From Faecalimonas umbilicata (lineage in GTDB: Bacteria > Bacillota > Clostridia > Lachnospirales > Lachnospiraceae): a stretch of 46,072 nucleotides of DNA. The notes below the pieces were generated by a model, which was given only the letters and a program-made list of their open reading frames with translations, was not told the origin of the DNA and did not search any database. How positions within the stretch are numbered: the first letter of the stretch is position 1; every line of letters begins with the position of its first letter. The stretch spans positions 1 to 46,072 of the forward strand of contig NZ_SLZV01000026.1 in NCBI RefSeq assembly GCF_004346095.1. The letters are read 5' to 3'. This document shows positions 15,881 to 24,052 of the stretch, one piece after another. The translations under genes were made by a program, and so were the position numbers.

Positions 15881-17470
15881 ATGGAAACATTAAGATTTGA
15901 AGAGCTTGGAATCTGCCCGGAGATTCAAAAAGCAGTAAAACATATGGGATTTGAGGAGGCATCTCCGATTCAGAGTAAAGCCATCCCGGTTATGATGACA
16001 GGAAAAGATATCATCGGACAGGCACAGACAGGAACAGGAAAGACAGCCGCATTTGGAATTCCGATGCTGGAAAAAATTGATCCGAAGAACAAGAAATTAC
16101 AGGGAATCGTTCTCTGCCCGACAAGAGAACTTGCAATTCAGGTGGCGGAGGAAATCCGGAATCTGGCAAAGTATATGCATGGAATCAAAGTACTTCCAAT
16201 TTATGGAGGGCAGGAAATTGTAAAACAGATTCGTTCCTTGAAGAGTGGAACACAGCTGATCATCGGAACACCGGGACGTGTGATGGACCACATGAGAAGA
16301 AAGACAATTAAAATGGAGCAGGTGCATACGGTTATCTTAGATGAGGCGGATGAGATGCTGAATATGGGATTCCGAGAGGATATCGAGACGATTCTGGAAG
16401 GAGTTCCAGAGGAGCGGCAGACCGTATTATTTTCCGCAACGATGCCGAAGGCAATTATGGAGATTACGAAGAAATTCCAGAAGAATGCGGAAGTGATCAA
16501 AGTGACGAAAAAGGAACTGACTGTGCCGAATATTGAACAGTTCTACTATGAGGTAAAACCGAAGAATAAGGAAGAAGTGCTGACACGTCTGCTTGACATT
16601 TATACACCGAAACTTTCTGTGATCTTCTGTAATACGAAGAAGCAGGTAGATCTGCTTGTAACTGCACTTTTAGGGCGCGGATACTTTGCAGCAGGACTTC
16701 ACGGAGATATGAAGCAGGCACAGAGAGACCGTGTAATGCAGGGATTTAGAAGTGGAAAGACAGATATCCTTGTAGCGACAGATGTGGCTGCAAGAGGAAT
16801 TGATGTCGATGAAGTGGAGGCAGTATTTAACTATGATCTGCCACAGGATGAAGAGTATTATGTACACCGGATCGGAAGAACCGGACGAGCAGGAAGAGTT
16901 GGACGTTCTTTTTCTTTTGTCTCCGGAAAAGAAGTATATAAATTGAAAGAAATCCAGCGTTACTGCAAGACAAAGATCTACGCGCAGAAAGTACCGTCAT
17001 TGAACGATGTCGCAAATACAAAGATTGACAATGTATTGGAAGAGATTGAGAAGATGATCGAAAAAGAAGATCTGACCATGATGATCAATGCAATTGAGGA
17101 GAAAGTCAATGATTCTGACTATACAGCAATGGATATGGCAGCCGCATTTTTGAAATTGTACACCGGAATGAAAGATGAAAATGAATCGGAAGATGAATTT
17201 GACTTCGGAGATACCGGAGCGGAAGAGCCGGGAATGGTCCGACTGTTCATCAATATTGGGAAGAAGCAGAAAGCAAGACCGGGAGACATTCTTGGAGCGC
17301 TTGCAGGAGAAAGTGGAATGCCTGGAAAACTGATCGGAACGATCGATATGTTTGATAAATATACATTTGTAGAAGTGCCGAGAGAGTATGCAAGAGATGT
17401 TCTTCACGCAATGCAGAATGTGAAGATCAAAGGAAAATCCATTGCAATCGAGCCGGCAAATCAAAAGTAA
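15881..17470 (+). CDS. DEAD-box ATP-dependent RNA helicase with DbpA-type RNA-binding domain
   Basis: 529-residue RNA helicase. Q motif region FEEASPIQSKAI (25-36), Walker A AQTGTGKT (48-55), PTRELA, the DEAD box at 154-157, SAT (FSATMP) and the C-terminal HRIGRTGRAGR motif are all intact. The last 75 residues (about 452-525, MVRLFINIGKKQKARPGDIL...) form a DbpA/YxiN-like RRM RNA-binding domain, which in that family recognises 23S rRNA. It is probably a ribosome-assembly or cold-adaptation helicase of the DeaD/CshA/DbpA group; I do not assign one symbol. The ribosome binding site is AAAGGAAA. Confidence 0.93.
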   Translation: METLRFEELGICPEIQKAVKHMGFEEASPIQSKAIPVMMTGKDIIGQAQTGTGKTAAFGIPMLEKIDPKNKKLQGIVLCPTRELAIQVAEEIRNLAKYMHGIKVLPIYGGQEIVKQIRSLKSGTQLIIGTPGRVMDHMRRKTIKMEQVHTVILDEADEMLNMGFREDIETILEGVPEERQTVLFSATMPKAIMEITKKFQKNAEVIKVTKKELTVPNIEQFYYEVKPKNKEEVLTRLLDIYTPKLSVIFCNTKKQVDLLVTALLGRGYFAAGLHGDMKQAQRDRVMQGFRSGKTDILVATDVAARGIDVDEVEAVFNYDLPQDEEYYVHRIGRTGRAGRVGRSFSFVSGKEVYKLKEIQRYCKTKIYAQKVPSLNDVANTKIDNVLEEIEKMIEKEDLTMMINAIEEKVNDSDYTAMDMAAAFLKLYTGMKDENESEDEFDFGDTGAEEPGMVRLFINIGKKQKARPGDILGALAGESGMPGKLIGTIDMFDKYTFVEVPREYARDVLHAMQNVKIKGKSIAIEPANQK

Positions 17471-17519
17471 AAAATAAGAACAAAAAGTAATAGGAAAAAA
17501 TTAAGAAGAATGCGGAAAT

Positions 17520-18398
17520 CTAATGATTCAGAATTAATGAATTCATATCCCGGTAATCTTTCGGGGAGATTCCGTATTCTTTTTTAAATGCCCGGTAAAA
17601 GCTAGAGTAATCCCGAAATCCGAACAACTGGTAGATTTCAGTAATGCTCATATTTCCAAGAATTGCCTCCCGGCACTGGTCTAACCGTTTTTTGGTGATG
17701 TACTGGTGCACGGAGATTCCGATACTGTCTTTAAAGATATGGGCGATATGATACTTACTCACATAAAATTCTCTCGCAAGGCGATCCAGCGACAGGTCTT
17801 CATTGAGATGCTCTTCGATATACTGCGAGATGTTCTGGTACAGGGCAAGTCCTTCATGTTGTCTTGCAGGATGCAGACGTTCGTAGATCATTCGGTTCAG
17901 ATGAAGGATCAAATCGTTGACGGAGAGCGGAATCTGTGCTTCTTTTCCGAATTTATCCGATTGCATTTCCTCAATCAGGCGAAGTGCTTTGGACTGCACC
18001 GCATTGAAGGATACCCGGTCGTTGTGGTACAGATAAGTGTGTGTTGCCTGCACATGGTGCATAAGATATACATAATCCGGCGAAATCTGGGCAAGATAAT
18101 TACAATATTCCTGACTGATCCAGAAGATAAATCTCCGGTAAGGAACTTTAGAACTATGGATGATCGAGTGGTGGTAAATGTGCGGGGGAATCAGCATAAT
18201 GTCACCAAATTGAACTGGATAAATATCAGAACCAATCTGGATACTGACATCACCTTCCAGAAAAAAATAGAATTCATAGTAATTGTGAGCATGATTTTCT
18301 ACTTTTAAGAGAGTTGTGTCACTGTAATAGTAAATCTCAAAATCTTTTGATACCATATGCTGGCGTGTAAGAAACTGTGTGCGGAGTTCTTTCTTCAT
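17520..18398 (-). CDS. AraC-family transcriptional regulator, probable regulator of uxuAB
   Basis: 292 residues. The N-terminal cupin-like sensor domain (HAHNYYEFYFFLEGDVSIQIGS) is followed by a C-terminal double helix-turn-helix of the AraC type (about 190-285; LSLDRLAREFYVSKYHIAHIFK and ITEIYQLFGFRDYSSFYRAFKKEYGISP, the last being the family signature). It is divergent from uxuA with a 177-bp shared upstream region, so a role in glucuronate/fructuronate-derived mannonate catabolism is likely. The effector is unknown. AAAGGACG precedes the ATG. Confidence 0.92.
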   Translation of the reverse strand: MKKELRTQFLTRQHMVSKDFEIYYYSDTTLLKVENHAHNYYEFYFFLEGDVSIQIGSDIYPVQFGDIMLIPPHIYHHSIIHSSKVPYRRFIFWISQEYCNYLAQISPDYVYLMHHVQATHTYLYHNDRVSFNAVQSKALRLIEEMQSDKFGKEAQIPLSVNDLILHLNRMIYERLHPARQHEGLALYQNISQYIEEHLNEDLSLDRLAREFYVSKYHIAHIFKDSIGISVHQYITKKRLDQCREAILGNMSITEIYQLFGFRDYSSFYRAFKKEYGISPKDYRDMNSLILNH

Positions 18399-18446
18399 AG
18401 GGCGTCCTTTCTGCTTTTCGGTGAGATTTTTTGGTTTTATTTTGCT

Positions 18447-18475
18447 ATAATACTATAAAACAACAAGAAATGCAA
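18447..18475 (-). promoter_or_regulatory. Candidate promoter of the AraC gene
   Basis: On the minus strand TTGCAT (18475-18470) and TATTAT (18452-18447) are 17 nt apart. The -35 region overlaps the direct repeat at 18460-18473, which would fit autoregulation. Confidence 0.5.
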
Positions 18476-18512
18476 TGTATACAACAAATACGCCAATGGT
18501 GCTTTTTGTTGT
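18460..18512. promoter_or_regulatory. Repeated ACAACAA elements, candidate AraC-family operator
   Basis: ACAACAA occurs at 18460-18466 and 18481-18487, exactly 21 bp apart (two helical turns), with further matches after it. An inverted third copy, TTTTTGTTGT, ends near 18512 and can also form a hairpin with the second copy, followed by a T-run. Repeats in helical phase are typical of AraC-family sites. Binding is inferred, and the hairpin with its T-run offers attenuation as an alternative. Confidence 0.45.
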
Positions 18513-18575
18513 TTTTTTGTAAGATGAAAAGAAGAAACGCAAATAAAAGAGGTAATGAAAGGAAACAAGAAAATC

Positions 18576-19643
18576 ATGGAAATGACATTAAGATGGTATG
18601 GTTCAAAATTTGATACAGTAACATTACAGCAGATCCGCCAGATTCCGGGTGTGACAGGAGTTATCACAACATTATATGACACAACACCGGGAGAAGTGTG
18701 GAGCAGAGAGAGAATCCGCGAGATGAAGGCAGAAGTAGAAGCAGCAGGTCTTCATGTAGCAGGTATTGAAAGTGTCAACGTACACGATGCAATCAAGACA
18801 GGTGCGGCAGACAGAGATAAATACATCGATAATTACATTGAGACACTGGAAAATCTCGGACAGGAAGATATTCATCTTGTATGTTATAACTTCATGCCGG
18901 TATTTGACTGGACAAGAACAGAGCTTGCAAGAATGAGACCAGATGGATCTACAGTACTTGCATATACACAGGAAGCAGTAGATGCAATCAATCCGGAAAA
19001 CATGTTTGAGTCAATTGCCGGGGATATGAACGGAACAGTGATGCCGGGATGGGAACCAGAACGTATGGAGAAAGTAAAAGAACTGTTTGAGATGTATAAA
19101 GATATTGATGATGAAAAGTTATTTGAAAATCTCAAATATTTCCTGGAGAGAATTATGCCGGTATGTGACAAATACGACATTAACATGGCAATTCATCCGG
19201 ACGATCCTGCATGGAGCGTATTTGGACTTCCTAGAATTATCATCAATAAGACAAATATCTTAAGACTGATGAGTATGGTAGACAACCCGCACAATGGTGT
19301 GACATTCTGCTCAGGATCTTATGGAACAAACTTAAAAAATGATCTTCCGGATATGATCCGCTCTCTGAAAGGAAGAATCCATTTTGCACATGTGCGTAAC
19401 TTAAAATTCAACTCTCCGACAGATTTTGAGGAGGCTGCACACCTTTCTTCTGACGGAACATTTGATATGTATGAAATTATGAAAGCACTCTATGAAATCG
19501 GATTTACAGGACCGATCAGACCAGATCACGGTCGTATGATCTGGGGAGAAGTGGCAATGCCTGGATACGGACTGTATGACAGAGCACTTGGAGCAACTTA
19601 CTTAAACGGACTTTGGGAAGCAATTGAGAAAGGGGCAAAATAG
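18576..19643 (+). CDS. uxuA: Mannonate dehydratase
   Basis: 355 residues, matching the Gram-positive UxuA length. It dehydrates D-mannonate to 2-keto-3-deoxygluconate in hexuronate breakdown. The N-terminal MTLRWYG and the metal-site blocks MAIHPDDPAWSVFGLPRII, GVTFCSGSYG, FAHVRN and RPDHGRMIWGE are characteristic of the family. I chose the ATG giving MEMTLRWYG; ATG 18555, seven codons upstream, lies only 2-3 nt after its AGAGG. uxuB follows immediately, with one base between the stop and the next start. Confidence 0.95.
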   Translation: MEMTLRWYGSKFDTVTLQQIRQIPGVTGVITTLYDTTPGEVWSRERIREMKAEVEAAGLHVAGIESVNVHDAIKTGAADRDKYIDNYIETLENLGQEDIHLVCYNFMPVFDWTRTELARMRPDGSTVLAYTQEAVDAINPENMFESIAGDMNGTVMPGWEPERMEKVKELFEMYKDIDDEKLFENLKYFLERIMPVCDKYDINMAIHPDDPAWSVFGLPRIIINKTNILRLMSMVDNPHNGVTFCSGSYGTNLKNDLPDMIRSLKGRIHFAHVRNLKFNSPTDFEEAAHLSSDGTFDMYEIMKALYEIGFTGPIRPDHGRMIWGEVAMPGYGLYDRALGATYLNGLWEAIEKGAK

Positions 19644-19644
19644 G

Positions 19645-21258
19645 ATGCAGTTAAGCAAAGCTGGATTGGCAGATAGAAAACAGTGGGAGGAAAAAGGATA
19701 CCGACTTCCGCAGTTTGACCGTGAGCAAATGGTGGCTGCCACAAAAGAAGCACCATATTGGGTACACTTTGGAGCAGGGAATCTTTTCCGTGCATTTCAG
19801 GCAAATGTGGCACAGAATCTCTTAAATGAAGGAGTGCTTGACAGAGGAATTGTTGTGGCGGAAGGATATGATTATGAAATCGTAGAAAAAATGAACCGCC
19901 CACACGATGATTACAGCATTCTTGTGACATTAAAAGCAGACGGCAGTGTAGAGAAAACTGTAGTAGGAAGTGTTGCAGAATCTCTTGCATTGGATTCTGA
20001 GAATGAGACAGATTTTGGAAGACTTAAAGAAATCTTCACGACAGATTCTCTTCAGATGGCAAGTTTTACAATTACAGAGAAGGGATACAGCCTTGTAAAT
20101 GGAAAAGGGGAAACACTTGCAGATGTCGCAGAGGATTTTGTGGCAGGACCTGAGAAGGCAAGAAGTTATATCGGAAAAGTATCTGCACTTTTATATGCAA
20201 GATACCAGGCAGGAGAAAAGCCGGTGGCAATGGTAAGTATGGACAACTGTTCCCACAACGGAACGAAGTTATACGATGCAGTCCACACATTTGCAGAGAC
20301 ATGGGTAAAAAATGGAGTTGCTGAGGCTGGATTTGTAGCTTACATCGAAAATCCTGACAAAGTTTCTTTCCCGTGGACTATGATTGATAAGATTACTCCT
20401 CGTCCGGACAGTTCTGTGGAAGAAATCTTAAAAAATGATGGGGTGGAAGAACTCGAGCCGGTGATCACTTCCAAGAATTCCTATGTGGCGCCGTTTGTCA
20501 ATGCGGAAGAGTGTGAGTACCTTGTCATTGAAGACAGATTCCCGAATGGAAGACCGGAACTGGAAAAAGGCGGACTGATGTTTACAACACGCGAGACTGT
20601 AGACAAGGTAGAAAAGATGAAAGTCTGCACTTGTTTAAATCCGCTTCACACAACACTGGCAGTGTTTGGATGTCTGCTCGGATATGACTTGATTTCTAAA
20701 GAAATGAAAGATGAAGTATTAAAGAAACTTGTAGAGGGAATCGGATATGTGGAAGGACTTCCGGTTGTAGTAAATCCGGGGATCCTTGACCCGAAAGAAT
20801 TTATCGATACGGTTTTAAATGTGCGTATTCCAAATCCGTTTATGCCGGATACTCCACAGAGAATCGCAACAGATACTTCCCAGAAGCTTGCGATCCGTTT
20901 CGGTGAGACGATCAAAGCATATGAGGCAGATGAGAGCTTAAATACAGCAGATCTGAAACTGATTCCACTTGTATTTGCAGGATGGCTCCGTTATCTGATG
21001 GGTGTGGATGACAATGGAAAAACATTTGACTTAAGCCCAGATCCGCTTCTTGAGACAGTTTGTCCATACGTAGCAGGATTCAAACTCGGAGAAGAGACAG
21101 ATGTGGAAGCTTCTGTAAGACCGATCTTAGAAAATAAAGCAATTTTTGGTGTGAACTTGTACGAAGTGAACATGGCAGAAACTGTATGTGGTTACTTGAA
21201 AGAAATGCTTGCAGGAACCGGTGCAGTGAGAAACACATTGGAAAAATATGTAAGATAA
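19645..21258 (+). CDS. uxuB: Fructuronate reductase / D-mannonate oxidoreductase (mannitol dehydrogenase family)
   Basis: 537-residue long-chain NAD-dependent polyol dehydrogenase. The N-terminal nucleotide-binding segment is PYWVHFGAGNLFRAFQANV, and the catalytic block is KVCTCLNPLHTTLAVFGCLLG. With UxuA it converts fructuronate through mannonate to 2-keto-3-deoxygluconate, so this is a two-gene uronate module. Transporter, isomerase and kinase/aldolase genes are not next to it and must lie elsewhere. AAAGGGG inside the uxuA 3' end is the ribosome binding site. ATG 19645 was chosen over an upstream in-frame start that would overlap uxuA. Confidence 0.93.
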   Translation: MQLSKAGLADRKQWEEKGYRLPQFDREQMVAATKEAPYWVHFGAGNLFRAFQANVAQNLLNEGVLDRGIVVAEGYDYEIVEKMNRPHDDYSILVTLKADGSVEKTVVGSVAESLALDSENETDFGRLKEIFTTDSLQMASFTITEKGYSLVNGKGETLADVAEDFVAGPEKARSYIGKVSALLYARYQAGEKPVAMVSMDNCSHNGTKLYDAVHTFAETWVKNGVAEAGFVAYIENPDKVSFPWTMIDKITPRPDSSVEEILKNDGVEELEPVITSKNSYVAPFVNAEECEYLVIEDRFPNGRPELEKGGLMFTTRETVDKVEKMKVCTCLNPLHTTLAVFGCLLGYDLISKEMKDEVLKKLVEGIGYVEGLPVVVNPGILDPKEFIDTVLNVRIPNPFMPDTPQRIATDTSQKLAIRFGETIKAYEADESLNTADLKLIPLVFAGWLRYLMGVDDNGKTFDLSPDPLLETVCPYVAGFKLGEETDVEASVRPILENKAIFGVNLYEVNMAETVCGYLKEMLAGTGAVRNTLEKYVR

Positions 21259-21265
21259 AAGAAAG

Positions 21266-21300
21266 AGGACTTGGAAGGGGGTTACCCTTTCAAGTCCTTT
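21266..21300 (+). terminator. Terminator-like hairpin after uxuB
   Basis: A 14-bp stem (21266-21279 with 21285-21298, one G-U pair) has a 5-nt loop. The following T-tract is short (TTTGTT), so termination may be partial. Confidence 0.7.
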
Positions 21301-21387
21301 GTTAAGAGGTAAGGAATACGATTGTAAATATTTTTTAAATGTGGTAGTGTATAAAAGAAGATAGAACAGATTCAGGAGGATAAAAGA

Positions 21388-21807
21388 ATGAAAGATCAGA
21401 ATTGTGCATACTGCGTAGAAGGCGAATTATTAGATGCATTTGGAATTAAGATTTGTGAATTGGAAAGCTCAAAAGTTTACTTATTTAAAGAACAGAGCCA
21501 CTTAGGACGTGTGATCGTTGCTCATAAGAAACATGTAAGTGAACTGGTAGAATTATCTCAGGAAGAACTTCATTTATATTTTGATGAAGTGGCTAAAGTT
21601 GCCAATGTGCTTCACAAATTATTTCAGCCGGAGAAAGTGAACTATGGAGCATATGGAGATACTGGACATCATCTGCACTTCCATCTGGTTCCGAAATATA
21701 AAGATGGATATGAGTGGGGCGGTGTATTCGCAATGAATCCGGGAGAAAAGTATCTCACAGAACAAGAATACACAGAATTAGTAGAAAAGATTAAGAACGA
21801 ATTATAA
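21388..21807 (+). CDS. HIT family protein
   Basis: Histidine-triad nucleotide-binding/hydrolase protein of 139 residues. The catalytic triad motif reads HHLHFHLVP, with the preceding KVNYGAYGD strand, and an N-terminal CAYC may bind zinc together with other residues. The C-terminus ends with a helix (YLTEQEYTELVEKIKNEL). The physiological nucleotide substrate cannot be predicted. An AGGAGGA site is placed well before the ATG. A second HIT protein is encoded at 43524-43937. Confidence 0.92.
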   Translation: MKDQNCAYCVEGELLDAFGIKICELESSKVYLFKEQSHLGRVIVAHKKHVSELVELSQEELHLYFDEVAKVANVLHKLFQPEKVNYGAYGDTGHHLHFHLVPKYKDGYEWGGVFAMNPGEKYLTEQEYTELVEKIKNEL

Positions 21808-21842
21808 AATAGTGGTATCAACTTGCAGAAGATCTGCAAATG

Positions 21843-21913
21843 ATATGCTCCCTTCGAGGAAGACAAGTGTAATAATAAATACTTGTTTCCTGGGAGGGAG
21901 CATATTTTATTTA
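21843..21913 (+). terminator. Long hairpin terminator after the HIT gene
   Basis: ATATGCTCCCT (21843-21853) pairs with AGGGAGCATAT (21895-21905). Inside, AGGAA/TTCCT and CAAGT/ACTTG extend the structure. The + strand then reads TTTTATTTA, so it terminates the HIT transcript. It lies between two convergent genes, but the minus strand lacks a T-run. Confidence 0.75.
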
Positions 21914-22510
21914 GTTTTTTGGTTGGGATACAAGAAGCCCGCTGCGAAGTAGTATCGGTCTGACTGCGTTGTAGATAAATACTACAAGGATGACAGAGAC
22001 AACAGCATTAACAAATGTAGTTGCTGCGCTCCATTTTGCAAGAACTTCTGCCATTTTCTGAGGCTGTCCGAGGATATATTGCTTATAAAAATATCCAACG
22101 ATCGGATCGGCGATGACATTGAAGCTAAGACCGGCGATCGAGGCGATCAGACTCCACTTAAAGACGTATTTCTTGTCAGTGCTGTCGTTGATCTTTGCAA
22201 TATGGTGAGCTACAAGACCAACGATAAGCCCAATACATAATTTCAGGAAAAAGGTCTTTGGTGCACCAGTGATATAGATTGGATCCATTAAATCGGCGAT
22301 GGTCATACCAATTGCGCCAGCCAGCCCGCCATACCAGCCTCCGAGTAACAGTGCACCAAGCACACAGAATGCATTTCCGATGTGAAGGGATGTCGCATCA
22401 CCGCCAGGCATTGGAATCTTAATCTGTAAAAAAGTAAATGATACGAAGCAGAGAGCCGCCAGTAATGCGGTTTGTGCTAATTTCATAACAGTTTGATTTT
22501 TTGTTTTCAT
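21911..22510 (-). CDS. ECF transporter S component
   Basis: Substrate-capture membrane protein of an energy-coupling-factor vitamin transporter, 199 residues with about six helices. Typical features are the N-terminal helix LAQTALLAALCFVSFTF, the motif IPMPGGDATSLHIGNAFCVLGALLLGGWYGGLAG, and DLMDPIYITGAPKTFF. The substrate is not clear from sequence; relatives carry folate, pantothenate or other B vitamins. ATP-binding and T components are not nearby, so it is a group II type that shares an ECF module. ATG 22510 follows GAGAGGATGAG at good spacing. Confidence 0.88.
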   Translation of the reverse strand: MKTKNQTVMKLAQTALLAALCFVSFTFLQIKIPMPGGDATSLHIGNAFCVLGALLLGGWYGGLAGAIGMTIADLMDPIYITGAPKTFFLKLCIGLIVGLVAHHIAKINDSTDKKYVFKWSLIASIAGLSFNVIADPIVGYFYKQYILGQPQKMAEVLAKWSAATTFVNAVVSVILVVFIYNAVRPILLRSGLLVSQPKN

Positions 22511-22533
22511 ATGTCTCATCCTCTCATGTATTT

Positions 22534-22556
22534 GCCATATTCGATATCGATATGGC
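22534..22556. promoter_or_regulatory. 23-bp near-palindrome upstream of the ECF S-component gene
   Basis: GCCATAT (22534-22540) and ATATGGC (22550-22556) flank TCGATATCG. It lies 24-46 nt before the S-component start, so it is either an operator or a leader hairpin. On the + strand it is followed by GTTTTTATTT, so it could also terminate transcription entering from the left. No known vitamin riboswitch was recognised here. Confidence 0.5.
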
Positions 22557-22641
22557 GTTTTTATTTCTTTGTAAATCTATCCTAGCACAAGAGTGGTCAT
22601 GTAAAAATAGCCAGTTTTGCAAAAAACGACCAGTCCAGATG

Positions 22642-22681
22642 AAAACAAAAGAAAAAGACCAGAAACTTTCTGGCCTCTTTC
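22642..22681 (-). terminator. Intrinsic terminator of the rubrerythrin gene
   Basis: On the minus strand a 13-bp stem (22681-22669 with 22665-22653, two G-U pairs) has a 3-nt loop and is followed by TTTTTCTTTTG. Confidence 0.85.
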
Positions 22682-22704
22682 TATATTATATAAGATAGGG
22701 ATGA

Positions 22705-23247
22705 TTATGCGAAGTATCTCTTTAATAATCCTTCGAATGCTTTTCCGTGACGAGCTTCGTCTCTTGCCATTTCATGAACTGTATCATGAATAGCATCAAG
22801 GTTAGCAGCTTTTGCACGTTTTGCAAGATCAAATTTTCCAGCAGTAGCTCCGTTTTCAGCTTCTACTCTCATTTCAAGGTTTTTCTTTGTGCTGTCTGTA
22901 ACAACTTCACCTAATAATTCAGCGAATTTAGCAGCGTGTTCTGCTTCTTCCCATGCAGCTTTTTCCCAGTATAAACCGATCTCTGGGTATCCTTCTCTGT
23001 GAGCTACTCTTGACATAGCAAGGTACATACCAACTTCTGAACATTCTCCTTCAAAGTTTGCTCTTAAATCTGCAAGAATGTCTTCGCTTACACCCTGAGC
23101 AACACCTACAACGTGCTCAGCAGCCCATTCTCTTTCTCCTGTCATTTCTTTGAATTTATCAGCTCCTACGTGGCACTGTGGACATTCAGCTGGTGCAGCT
23201 TCTCCTTCATAAACATATCCGCATACTGTACATACAAATTTTTTCAT
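22705..23247 (-). CDS. rbr: Reverse rubrerythrin (peroxide/oxygen reductase)
   Basis: 180 residues with the rubredoxin domain first and the ferritin-like domain second, the reverse of classical rubrerythrin. The rubredoxin cysteines are C6, C9, C22 and C25 ([14 protein letters not shown]). The di-iron four-helix bundle carries [21 protein letters not shown] and the C-terminal [14 protein letters not shown]. In clostridia these proteins reduce H2O2 and O2 with electrons from NAD(P)H and are PerR-repressed. Here a perfect palindrome lies over the predicted transcription start and perR is the next gene upstream, which fits. The ribosome binding site is AAAGGAGA. Confidence 0.95.
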   Translation of the reverse strand: MKKFVCTVCGYVYEGEAAPAECPQCHVGADKFKEMTGEREWAAEHVVGVAQGVSEDILADLRANFEGECSEVGMYLAMSRVAHREGYPEIGLYWEKAAWEEAEHAAKFAELLGEVVTDSTKKNLEMRVEAENGATAGKFDLAKRAKAANLDAIHDTVHEMARDEARHGKAFEGLLKRYFA

Positions 23248-23283
23248 AGTTAAGATCTCCTTTTCTTTTACTTTTTATTTTTC

Positions 23284-23338
23284 AATATCAGTAATAGTTA
23301 CTGATATTAATTTAAGCATAATTAGTTTCTTTTGTCAA
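23284..23338 (-). promoter_or_regulatory. rbr promoter with PerR-type operator
   Basis: On the minus strand TTGACA (23338-23333) and TTAAAT (23315-23310) are 17 nt apart. Directly downstream, covering the start site, is a perfect 11-bp inverted repeat, AATATCAGTAA / TTACTGATATT, with a TAG spacer (23284-23308). The central AGTAATAGTTA is also present in the perR operator. Confidence 0.8.
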
Positions 23339-23361
23339 TGGATATTTGAAAAATTCTTTTG

Positions 23362-23769
23362 CTAAGACTTTAAAATACAATCTTCACATTTTCCATAAAA
23401 CATTGTCGTATGAGACTCAATCTGCCCGGCAAAGTTTTTACCGGCAATCTCATTGATATGATCAATGCTTTCCATATCCAGATCCATTACTTTTCCACAA
23501 CAAGTACATATAAAATGATAGTGTGGAGTCGTTTTACCATCAAATCTGTCACCACCGGAAGGGGTGGGAATCTTCAGAGCATCTCCGGTCTCTGCAAGTA
23601 AGTTCAGATTTCTATATACTGTCCCAAGACTGATGTTAGGGAATTCTTCCCGCACATGCATATAGACGGTGTCAGCGGTGGGATGTTCTTCTGTGTGTAA
23701 CAGATAATTTTTGATGGATTCTCGTTGTCTACTATATTTTAGTGTTGCCAATGGGAATCCCACTTTCAA
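23362..23769 (-). CDS. perR: Peroxide-responsive repressor PerR (Fur family)
   Basis: Fur-family repressor of 135 residues from TTG 23769, or 129 from TTG 23751, which gives ATLKYSRQRES. A winged helix (ISLGTVYRNLNLL) is followed by a dimerisation domain with the structural zinc site C88/C91 and C128/C131. The regulatory metal ligands of PerR are all present: H29, D77, H83, H85 and D96. The aspartate at the last position favours PerR over Fur. There is no strong Shine-Dalgarno site; the leader is very short because the operator covers the start site. Gene order and the shared operator link it to the rubrerythrin gene. Confidence 0.9.
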   Translation of the reverse strand: MKVGFPLATLKYSRQRESIKNYLLHTEEHPTADTVYMHVREEFPNISLGTVYRNLNLLAETGDALKIPTPSGGDRFDGKTTPHYHFICTCCGKVMDLDMESIDHINEIAGKNFAGQIESHTTMFYGKCEDCILKS

Positions 23770-23824
23770 TAATAGTAATAGTTATTATGATTATAATATA
23801 AATTATTCAAAGGGGATTTGTCAA
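23770..23824 (-). promoter_or_regulatory. perR promoter with autoregulatory operator
   Basis: On the minus strand TTGACA (23824-23819) and TATATT (23800-23795) are 18 nt apart. An imperfect inverted repeat, TAATAGTAA-TAG-TTATTATGA (23770-23790), sits at the predicted start, directly before the TTG codon. It shares the 11-bp core AGTAATAGTTA with the rbr operator, so PerR probably represses both. Confidence 0.75.
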
Positions 23825-24052
23825 GTAAAAATTTTAGGCAAGTAAAGCTATATTATCTAATTTTAATTATAAAAATAATAGAACTCACTTACTCTTGAAG
23901 TATAACACGATAAAATGTCTGACACAATATGTTTGAAAGGAATCATAAAAATTTTATATTTAGAATTTTGAAAGGGAGATTTCACAAGTTGGCAACAAAA
24001 GCATGATTTCAGGGAAACCGGGAATACTAAAAAGCGAAAAGAGGAGGAAACT

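Noticed and set aside
22501-22698. 65-residue + strand frame between the ECF S component and rubrerythrin genes
   Set aside because: It overlaps the palindrome and the minus-strand terminator, has no ribosome binding site and shows low-complexity composition.
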